Of a DNA stretch of 22,887 nucleotides, positions 18,283 to 22,887 are shown in pieces. The position numbers were made by a program, and so were the translations under genes. This DNA comes from SCSIO-59966 sp046566185 (GTDB lineage: Bacteria; Actinomycetota; Actinomycetes; Actinomycetales; SCSIO-59966): the NCBI GenBank assembly GCA_046566185.1, contig JBKHXE010000060.1:1-22887 (forward strand), given 5' to 3'. The notes under the pieces are model-generated. The model was not told the DNA's origin, did no database searches, and saw only the letters and a list, made by a program, of their open reading frames with translations. Positions within the stretch are counted from its first letter, which is position 1. Each line of letters starts with the position of its first letter.

Positions 18283-18288
18283 ACGGTA
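18283..18288 (-). promoter_or_regulatory. -10 element of the aidB leaderless promoter
   Basis: On the minus strand TACCGT ends 6 bases before the GTG at 18276. It matches TAnnnT at the spacing of leaderless actinobacterial promoters. With two flanking bases it forms one arm of an 8-base inverted repeat with 18337-18344. Confidence 0.5.
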
Positions 18289-18336
18289 TCGGGGCCGCCG
18301 GTCGCGCGGCGACGGGCTGGGAGCACAGGTGGCACG

Positions 18337-18342
18337 TACCGT
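18337..18342 (+). promoter_or_regulatory. -10 element of the yihY leaderless promoter
   Basis: TACCGT ends 6 bases before the GTG at 18349, with no ribosome binding site between. It is the same hexamer at the same distance as the aidB promoter on the other strand. Confidence 0.5.
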
Positions 18343-18348
18343 GGGGGC

Positions 18349-19383
18349 GTGGCCGCCCAGAGCACGCTGACGCGCTGGCGGCGCCGGGCACCCCGCGGGC
18401 GCCGCCTCACTGGGCCGCTGCGGGCCCGCTGGGACGCCGCGCGGTCCAGGCCCCTCGTCCGGGTGGTCGACGAGCTGGTCCGCGGCACCGTGTCGATCTC
18501 GCTGCGCTACCGCGTGACGGGGCTGGCGGCCGAGGCCGGGTTCTTCGCGCTGCTGTCCCTGCCGCCGCTCGTGCTCGGGCTCGCCGCCACGGCGGCCTGG
18601 ATCGGTCAGGAGCTCGGCGTCTCCACGACGGTGGCCCTGCGCCAGGCGCTGCGCGAGGTCGCCTCCCCGTTCCTCACCCGGCAGGTCGTCGAGGCCGCGC
18701 TGCTGCCGACCCTCGACAACGCGCTCGAGACCCCGCGCCTCGACCTGATCTCCGTCGGCTTCCTGCTGTCGCTGTGGTCGGGCTCGCGGGCGCTGAACGT
18801 CTACGTCGACACCATCGCGATCATGTACGGGCTCGGCGGGCACCGGGGTCTCGTGCGGACCCGGGCGCTGTCCTTCTCGCTGTACCTGCTGACGCTCGTG
18901 CTCGGCGCCGTCACCGTGCCGCTGGTGCTCGTCGGCCCCGCGGTCATCGGCCGCGTCCTGCCGCCGGGTGCCGCCTGGGTGCTGGTCCTCTACTGGCCGG
19001 TGGTGACGGTCTGCGGCGTCGCCCTCCTCACGACCCTGTACCACATCAGCACCCCGGTCCGAACGCCGTGGCCACGCGACCTGCCCGGCGCCGCGCTCGC
19101 CCTCGTGATCTGGGTCGCCGCCAGCTTCGTCCTGCGCGCGGTGCTGTCGGCGTCCATCGGCGGCGCGTCGATCTACGGCCCGCTGTCGGCGCCGATCGTC
19201 GTCCTCATCTGGCTCTACCTCGTCGCGCTCGCGGTGCTCATCGGCGCCGGCCTCAACGCCTCCGTCGACCGCCTCTGGCCGCACGACCGGCGCACCGCCG
19301 CGCGGGCCGCTCTCGTGCCACCCGACTCCGAGCGTCCGCTGACGCCGGTGCACGACCGCGCGGACGAGCGCACGCCGTCGTGA
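18349..19383 (+). CDS. YihY/BrkB family membrane protein
   Basis: A 344-residue integral membrane protein of the YihY/virulence factor BrkB family. An arginine-rich cytoplasmic N-terminus (1-45) is followed by about six membrane segments near 60-84, 133-150, 173-200, 205-228, 246-268 and 281-303. RYRVTGLAAEAGFFALLSLPPL is the usual family opening, SLWSGSRALNVYVDTIAIMYG is a central signature, and SIYGPLSAPIVVLIWLYLVALAVLIGAGLNA the C-terminal one. The transported substrate or role is not established for most members; the old link to RNase BN is wrong. The tail (305-344) is charged and probably cytoplasmic. The GTG start at 18349 has a TACCGT -10 element 6 bases upstream. Confidence 0.88.
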   Translation: MAAQSTLTRWRRRAPRGRRLTGPLRARWDAARSRPLVRVVDELVRGTVSISLRYRVTGLAAEAGFFALLSLPPLVLGLAATAAWIGQELGVSTTVALRQALREVASPFLTRQVVEAALLPTLDNALETPRLDLISVGFLLSLWSGSRALNVYVDTIAIMYGLGGHRGLVRTRALSFSLYLLTLVLGAVTVPLVLVGPAVIGRVLPPGAAWVLVLYWPVVTVCGVALLTTLYHISTPVRTPWPRDLPGAALALVIWVAASFVLRAVLSASIGGASIYGPLSAPIVVLIWLYLVALAVLIGAGLNASVDRLWPHDRRTAARAALVPPDSERPLTPVHDRADERTPS

Positions 19384-19424
19384 GCCTCGCGGAGGTGGGC
19401 GCGACATGACCGACCCTCGCCGCC

Positions 19425-19440
19425 GGCCGCCGGGGCGGCC
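19425..19440 (+). terminator. GC-rich hairpin after the yihY-like gene
   Basis: GGCCGCC (19425-19431) and GGCGGCC (19434-19440) can pair, leaving about a 4-base loop in practice. It lies 42 bases after the stop at 19383 and before the protease gene. There is no T run, so it is a plausible but unproven terminator. Confidence 0.35.
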
Positions 19441-19477
19441 ACCGCCCGTGACCTGCCGGTCGTTCCCGCCGTTGGTC

Positions 19478-19493
19478 AGGGGTCACCACCCCT
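19478..19493 (+). promoter_or_regulatory. small inverted repeat upstream of the protease start
   Basis: AGGGGT (19478-19483) and ACCCCT (19488-19493) form a perfect 6-base-pair inverted repeat with a 4-base spacer. It ends 8 bases before the GGAGG ribosome binding site of the protease. It could be an operator or a 5' leader hairpin; in sequence this GC-rich it may also be chance. Confidence 0.25.
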
Positions 19494-19511
19494 CGACCCC
19501 TGGAGGCACCC

Positions 19512-20933
19512 GTGCGCGCATCGCGCCGCCCCACCGTCGCGGCCGGGACCCTGGCCGCAGCACTCACCCTCAGCGCCCTGACCGCGTCCGCCGCCGGCGC
19601 GCAGCCCACCGCCCTGGACGACGACCTCGCCGCCGCGCTGGCATCCGCCACCGGTGAGCTGCAGGTCGTCGTGACGTTCGAGGGCACCGGCGCGCCGGAC
19701 GCCGCGGACCTCGACCTGCTGCGCCGCACCGGCGTGGAGGCGGGCCTCACGCTCTCCTCGCTGCCGATCGCCGGAGTGCTCGCGACGGCCGACGAGGTCC
19801 GCGCGCTCGCGGCGTCCCCCGGCGTCCGCTCCGTCGACCTCAACCGCGAGCTCACCTACGACAACGACGACGCCACCGCCCTCACCGGAGTGGACGACGT
19901 CCGGGAGGACCCGCGCCTGACGAAGGCGAACGGCGGGCTGCCGGTGGACGGCGCGGGCGTCGGCGTCCTCGTCAACGACAGCGGCATCGACGGCACCCAC
20001 CCGGACCACCGGTACGGCAGGGACGTCGTCCAGAACGTGCTCGGCGCCACCAACCTCAACGGGCTGGACCGGCAGCTGCTGCCGGTCACGTGGGTCGAGG
20101 ACGTGCCGGACACCGACCGCTCCGGCGGTCACGGCACGCACGTCACCGGCATCGTCGGCGGCAGCGGCGCCGCGTCTGGCGGGCTGTACGAGGGCGTGGC
20201 GCCCGGTGCGGACCTCGTCGGGTACGGCTCCGGGGCGACGCTGCTGCTCCTCGACGTCCTCGGCGGGTTCGACTACGCGCTGACCCACCAGCGTGAGTAC
20301 GGCATCCGCGTGGTGACGAACTCCTGGGGCACCACGTCGGACCGGTGCACCCCGGTCGACCCCGACGACCCGGTCAACGTGGCCACCAAGGCGCTGGCCG
20401 ACCGCAACGTCGTCGTGGTGTTCTCGGCCGGCAACTCCGGGCCCGGCGAGTGCACGATCACCGGCAACTACAAGAAGGCCCCGTGGGTGATCGTGGTGGC
20501 GGCCGGTGACAAGGAGCGGCGGCTCGCCGGCTTCTCGTCGCGCGGCACGCCGGGCGGCGGCGGAACGGTGACGACGGACGGCGAGACGCTTCGGTGGGAG
20601 GACCGGCCCACCCTCACGGCGCCGGGCGTCGACATCGTCTCCACCCGGGCGGTCTCCCCGGTCGGCGCGCTCGGCACGCCGAAGGACGTGCAGGGCATCG
20701 ACCCCGCGCACTGGCCCTACTACACGACCCTGTCCGGCACCTCCATGGCGGCGCCCCACGTCGCCGGCGTCGTGGCGCTGATGCTCGACGCGAACCCGAC
20801 GCTCACCCCGGCCGCGGTCAAGGACATCCTGCAGCGGACGGCGACCGACATGCCCGGGTACGCGGAGTGGGAGGTCGGTGCCGGCTACGTCGACGCCTAC
20901 GACGCGGTGACGGTGGCGTCCCGCACCCGCTGA
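19512..20933 (+). CDS. secreted S8 (subtilisin-family) serine protease
   Basis: A 473-residue secreted serine protease. Residues 1-30 are a signal peptide (RR, hydrophobic core, then ASAAGA before about residue 30). Residues 48-115 look like an inhibitor/propeptide domain (LQVVVTFEG ... GVRSVDLNREL). The catalytic domain has D156 in VLVNDSGIDGTHPDH, H207 in GGHGTHVTGIVGG, oxyanion N308 in FSAGNSGPG and S411 in SGTSMAAPHVAGV. Two cysteines, C279 and C314, flank the oxyanion loop and might form a disulfide. It ends soon after the catalytic domain, without the added C-terminal domains of many actinobacterial proteases. The GTG start at 19512 follows TGGAGG at a 6-base spacing. A strong hairpin lies 19 bases after the stop. 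Confidence 0.94.
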   Translation: MRASRRPTVAAGTLAAALTLSALTASAAGAQPTALDDDLAAALASATGELQVVVTFEGTGAPDAADLDLLRRTGVEAGLTLSSLPIAGVLATADEVRALAASPGVRSVDLNRELTYDNDDATALTGVDDVREDPRLTKANGGLPVDGAGVGVLVNDSGIDGTHPDHRYGRDVVQNVLGATNLNGLDRQLLPVTWVEDVPDTDRSGGHGTHVTGIVGGSGAASGGLYEGVAPGADLVGYGSGATLLLLDVLGGFDYALTHQREYGIRVVTNSWGTTSDRCTPVDPDDPVNVATKALADRNVVVVFSAGNSGPGECTITGNYKKAPWVIVVAAGDKERRLAGFSSRGTPGGGGTVTTDGETLRWEDRPTLTAPGVDIVSTRAVSPVGALGTPKDVQGIDPAHWPYYTTLSGTSMAAPHVAGVVALMLDANPTLTPAAVKDILQRTATDMPGYAEWEVGAGYVDAYDAVTVASRTR

Positions 20934-20952
20934 GCCGCGACCGGACGACGGC

Positions 20953-20981
20953 GGCCCCTGACGCGCTTCGCGTCAGGGGCC
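20953..20981. terminator. strong bidirectional hairpin between protease and tRNA-Val
   Basis: A perfect 13-base-pair stem, GGCCCCTGACGCG (20953-20965) with its complement at 20969-20981, around a 3-base loop. It starts 19 bases after the protease stop and also lies just past the 3' end of the minus-strand tRNA-Val, so it could end both transcripts. No T run follows on the plus strand, which is common in GC-rich actinobacteria. Confidence 0.7.
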
Positions 20982-20992
20982 GTCGGCTGCGG

Positions 20993-21064
20993 TGGGCGAT
21001 ACTGGGTTCGAACCAGTGACCTCCTCGGTGTGAACGAGGCGCTCTACCACTGAGCCAATCGCCC
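20993..21064 (-). tRNA. tRNA-Val (anticodon CAC)
   Basis: A complete 72-base cloverleaf on the minus strand. The acceptor stem is GGGCGAT with ATCGCCC, the D arm is GCTC-AGTGGTA-GAGC, the anticodon stem CCTCG/CGAGG encloses TTCACAC with anticodon CAC, and the T arm is ACTGG-TTCGAAC-CCAGT. The discriminator base is A. CCA is not encoded: the three bases after the discriminator (CCG) do not spell it. It reads valine codon GUG. Confidence 0.96.
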
Positions 21065-21077
21065 GGGGACGGCGGAA

Positions 21078-21106
21078 ACCTTACCCGATGCGCCCACCGT
21101 CCCGAA
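21078..21106 (-). promoter_or_regulatory. candidate promoter of tRNA-Val
   Basis: On the minus strand TAAGGT (21078-21083) is a good -10 element ending 13 bases before the tRNA 5' end. TTCGGG (21101-21106) lies 17 bases further upstream as a weak -35. Position and spacing fit a tRNA promoter. Confidence 0.45.
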
Positions 21107-21198
21107 CGCCGGCCGGGGGTGCTGCCCGGTTGCTCCCGCCGTTACTCCGTTGGGGGCAGCCGGAAGGTCAAGAGTTCGTCAAGTGAGGACGTGGCGCG

Positions 21199-21224
21199 GT
21201 TTCGCGGCGGGGGGTGGGGGGAAA
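21199..21224 (+). promoter_or_regulatory. candidate alternative-sigma promoter of the ssgA-like gene
   Basis: GTTT (21199-21202) and GGGAAA (21219-21224) are 16 bases apart, resembling the GTTT-N-GGGTA form used by SigB/SigF-like factors in actinobacteria. It lies 50 bases before the start at 21274. The region is G-rich, so a chance match is quite possible. The rest of 21065-21273 holds only the tRNA-Val promoter on the other strand, and I see no gene in it. Confidence 0.25.
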
Positions 21225-21273
21225 CCCTCGGGCACGTGCTGAAGCCCGCAGCACCCCGCTCCCGAGGAAGGCT

Positions 21274-21696
21274 GTGACCGTGTCCTCCCTGCGCCCCACT
21301 CAGGTCGACACCGAGCTCGAGCTCCGTCTGGTCGTCCCGGATGCCGGCACCGTCCCGCTCAAGGTGGCGCTGCGGTACGGCACCGACGACCCCTTCGCCG
21401 TCACCGCCGCGTTCGCCGGGGACGGGTTGACGATCGAGTGGGTGTTCGCCCGCGACCTGCTGATCGGCGGGCTCGAGCACCCGACCGGCGAGGGCGACGT
21501 CCACGTCTGGCCGTCGTGGGGCGGCGGGCGCGACCTGGTGCTGCTGTCGCTGACGTCGCCGGACGGGCACGCCGTCCTCGAGGCGGACGCCGCGGACCTG
21601 AGGGCCTTCTTGCAGCGCACGCTGGACCTCGTGCCCGCCGGGCAGGAGTCCGCGCACCTCGACATCGACGCCGACCTGGCCGCCTTCTTCGGCTGA
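21274..21696 (+). CDS. SsgA family sporulation/cell division regulator
   Basis: A 140-residue protein of the SsgA-like (SALP) family, known only from actinobacteria. The signature regions are LELRLVVPDAGTVPLKVALRYGTDDPFAV (about 15-43), IEWVFARDLLIGGLEHPTGEGDVHVWP (54-80) and LEADAADLRAFLQRTLDLVPAG (102-123). In Streptomyces, SsgA and SsgB control where FtsZ rings form during sporulation; the single-copy forms elsewhere are most like SsgB. That role is inferred here. Length is typical. The GTG start at 21274 follows GAGGAAGG; a second GTG two codons later is possible. It is convergent with the PabC-like gene (33 bases between stops) and has no cell-division neighbour in view. Confidence 0.9.
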   Translation: MTVSSLRPTQVDTELELRLVVPDAGTVPLKVALRYGTDDPFAVTAAFAGDGLTIEWVFARDLLIGGLEHPTGEGDVHVWPSWGGGRDLVLLSLTSPDGHAVLEADAADLRAFLQRTLDLVPAGQESAHLDIDADLAAFFG

Positions 21697-21729
21697 CCGT
21701 CCTCCCGCAGCGCCCGCGCCGCCTCCCCG

Positions 21730-22578
21730 TCAGGGGTCGAGGGTGCGGGCGCTGTGGCGTGTGAAGAGCTCGACGGCGGCCGCCGAGAGCGTGCCGGGGG
21801 AAAGACGCCGACCGTCCAGCGCCGCCAGCGGCTGGACGTCGCGGGTCGAGGAGAGCAGCAGGACCTCCTGCGCGCCGTCCAGCACCGACAGCGGCAGCGG
21901 CTCCTCGGCCAGGGGCAGGCCCTCGTCGGCGGCCCACTCCAGCAGCAGCTCGCGCGTGATGCCGGCCAGGCAGCCGGAGTCGAGCGGCGGGGTGACCAGG
22001 CGACCGTCGACGGCGACGACGACGTTGGACCCCGTCCCCTCGCACAGCTCGCCGCGGGTGTTGCCGAAGATCGCCTCGCTGGCACCGCGCTCGTGCGCGG
22101 CGCCCAGGGCGACGACGTTCTCGGCGTAGGACGTCGTCTTCAGCCCCGCCACGGCGGACCGCTCGTTGCGCGTCCACGGCACGGTGACCGCCGAGACCTC
22201 GGCCGGCCAGGGTGGGGTCGGCACCGCCGCGACCACGAGCGTGCCGCGGCCCGGAAGCCGGTCGGACCCGAGCGGGCCCGGCCCCGCCGTCCACGTGATG
22301 CGCAGCCGGCCGTGCGCGACCGGCGCCGCCGCGAGCACCTCGTTGACCGCCTGCCGAACCCACGACTCCTCGGGTGCCTGGAGGCCCAGACCGGCCGCCG
22401 AGCGCTCGAGCCGCCGCAGGTGCCTCGTCAGCGCGAACGCCACCCCGTCCGTGATCTTGCACGACTCGAACACGCCGTCACCGACGGTGAGGCCGTGGTC
22501 GAGGGCAGAGACGCGGGCGTCGGCCTCCGTGGTGACCATTCCGTCCACCCAGACGGTCACGGTGCCGGTCGTGGGCAT
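21730..22578 (-). CDS. pabC: aminotransferase class IV, aminodeoxychorismate lyase-like
   Basis: A 282-residue PLP enzyme of fold type IV. The cofactor lysine is K147 in AGLKTTSYAENVVAL, and E180 in ELCEGTGSNV is the second conserved active-site residue. SALDHGLTVGDGVFESCKI (24-42) is the family N-terminal motif. The likely role is 4-amino-4-deoxychorismate lyase, which makes 4-aminobenzoate for folate; branched-chain or D-amino acid aminotransferase activity is the alternative and cannot be excluded, since pabA and pabB are not in this window. The ATG at 22578 follows GGGAG at 6 bases; a slightly longer form from a GTG just upstream is less likely. An inverted repeat lies about 40 bases upstream. 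Confidence 0.85.
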   Translation of the reverse strand: MPTTGTVTVWVDGMVTTEADARVSALDHGLTVGDGVFESCKITDGVAFALTRHLRRLERSAAGLGLQAPEESWVRQAVNEVLAAAPVAHGRLRITWTAGPGPLGSDRLPGRGTLVVAAVPTPPWPAEVSAVTVPWTRNERSAVAGLKTTSYAENVVALGAAHERGASEAIFGNTRGELCEGTGSNVVVAVDGRLVTPPLDSGCLAGITRELLLEWAADEGLPLAEEPLPLSVLDGAQEVLLLSSTRDVQPLAALDGRRLSPGTLSAAAVELFTRHSARTLDP

Positions 22579-22616
22579 CACCACTCCCTTCGCAGGCGGC
22601 CCGAGCAGGCCGCACC

Positions 22617-22641
22617 CGACTCGCACATCCTGCCCGAGTCG
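22617..22641. promoter_or_regulatory. inverted repeat upstream of pabC
   Basis: CGACTCG (22617-22623) and CGAGTCG (22635-22641) are perfect 7-base inverted arms with an 11-base spacer. The spacing of about one and a half helical turns suits a dimeric regulator. It lies 39 bases upstream of the pabC start, in the promoter zone. Confidence 0.3.
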
Positions 22642-22663
22642 CGTCTCCCGCCGGCGGTCGGGC

Positions 22664-22679
22664 GGGTCGGGTGCGACCC
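22664..22679. promoter_or_regulatory. inverted repeat upstream of the tRNA promoter
   Basis: GGGTCG (22664-22669) and CGACCC (22674-22679) pair perfectly around GGTG. It ends 10 bases before the -35 element of the tRNA promoter. The role is unknown; it could be an operator, or chance in GC-rich DNA. Confidence 0.2.
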
Positions 22680-22689
22680 CGGGAGCCGG

Positions 22690-22720
22690 TTGGACTCTCC
22701 TCCGGCCTCTCGGTTAGAGT
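22690..22720 (+). promoter_or_regulatory. housekeeping-type promoter of the tRNA-Gly/Cys cluster
   Basis: TTGGAC (22690-22695) resembles -35 TTGACA, and TAGAGT (22715-22720) fits -10 TAnnnT, with 18-19 bases between depending on the register. Transcription would start near 22727, about 38 bases before tRNA-Gly. Confidence 0.6.
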
Positions 22721-22764
22721 TCCCGACGCACACCGGGCGCGGCGAGAGCCGGTACCGGCAGCGT

Positions 22765-22837
22765 GCGGACGTAGCGCAGTTGGTAGCGCATCACCTTGCC
22801 AAGGTGAGGGTCGCGGGTTCGAGTCCCGTCGTCCGCT
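22765..22837 (+). tRNA. tRNA-Gly (anticodon GCC)
   Basis: A complete 73-base cloverleaf. The acceptor stem is GCGGACG with CGTCCGC, the D arm is GCGC-AGTTGGTA-GCGC, the anticodon stem TCACC/GGTGA encloses TTGCCAA with anticodon GCC, and the T arm is GCGGG-TTCGAGT-CCCGT. The discriminator base is T, usual for glycine tRNA. CCA is not encoded. Confidence 0.96.
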
Positions 22838-22869
22838 CGGAGGCACCTCCGAGGGAGGCACCGCCTCGC

Positions 22870-22887
22870 GGTGGAGTGGCCGAGAGG
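22870..22887 (+). tRNA. 5' part of a tRNA gene, probably tRNA-Cys
   Basis: The last 18 bases, GGTGGAGTGGCCGAGAGG, are a 7-base acceptor strand, TG, and the start of a D arm. This matches the 5' end of actinobacterial tRNA-Cys as I remember it, and Gly-Cys(-Val) tRNA clusters are common in the group. The anticodon lies outside the window, so the identity is inferred; tRNA-Ser is the alternative. Confidence 0.65.

Noticed and set aside
16576..19407. A 943-codon frame containing the aidB-like gene with a long N-terminal extension
   Set aside because: The part beyond 18276 is an arginine/glutamine-rich shadow of the yihY-like gene. The real protein starts at the GTG at 18276.
19406..19657. An 83-codon frame from ATG 19406 with GGAGGTG upstream
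   Set aside because: The product is almost only P, R, G and H, it runs out of frame into the protease gene, and it crosses the candidate terminator. The Shine-Dalgarno-like sequence is probably chance.
20953..20981. Whether the palindrome beside tRNA-Val is an integration att site
   Set aside because: No integrase gene and no second copy of the tRNA 3' end are found in the window; a terminator explains it better.

Overview
This is an ordinary-looking stretch of chromosome from a very GC-rich actinobacterium. GC is about 73% by eye, GTG starts dominate, and SsgA-family, LmeA/DUF2993-family and TreX-TreY-TreZ genes are present. The gene set suggests the Micrococcales, possibly near Cellulomonas, but that placement is inference only. 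I find 20 protein genes, two complete tRNA genes and the first 18 bases of a third. There is no insertion sequence, phage gene, CRISPR array, rRNA or gene-free stretch longer than about 210 bases.

Layout from left to right. (1) Positions 35-3035, minus strand: an ATP-dependent DNA ligase of the LigC type, a small UspA-like protein and a group II PLP-dependent decarboxylase, tightly packed. (2) Positions 3086-4677, plus strand: a DoxX-like membrane protein and a membrane-anchored alpha/beta hydrolase, overlapping by 4 bases. (3) Positions 4684-7455, minus strand: a four-gene chain of rhodanese, SufE, a RibD-C-type reductase and an LmeA-like lipid-binding protein, in which every junction is a 4-base GTGA overlap. 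(4) Positions 7581-8645, plus strand: a ZapE/AFG1-type ATPase. (5) Positions 8768-16499: the trehalose-from-glycogen pathway treX-treY ... treZ on the minus strand, split by a plus-strand pair (DoxX-like protein and PPK2 polyphosphate kinase) between treY and treZ. (6) Positions 16576-19383: a divergent pair, an AidB-like acyl-CoA dehydrogenase and a YihY/BrkB membrane protein, started by mirror-image -10 elements. (7) Positions 19512-20933: a secreted subtilisin-family protease, followed by a strong hairpin and a tRNA-Val gene on the opposite strand. (8) Positions 21274-22578: an SsgA-family cell-division regulator and a convergent PabC-like aminotransferase IV. (9) From 22690 to the end: a tRNA promoter, tRNA-Gly(GCC) and the start of what is probably tRNA-Cys.

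The genes can be read as storage and stress functions. TreX debranches glycogen, TreY converts the chain end to a trehalosyl unit and TreZ releases trehalose; PPK2 handles polyphosphate; AidB is linked to alkylation response; LigC is linked to DNA repair. Rhodanese and SufE belong to sulfur transfer and Fe-S assembly.

I did not find a convincing new biological system. The points most worth a second look are the split tre locus, the mirrored leaderless promoters between aidB and yihY, the extreme GTG/GTGA start usage (16 of 20 starts by my calls), and a short unexplained reading frame with a good ribosome binding site at 8677.
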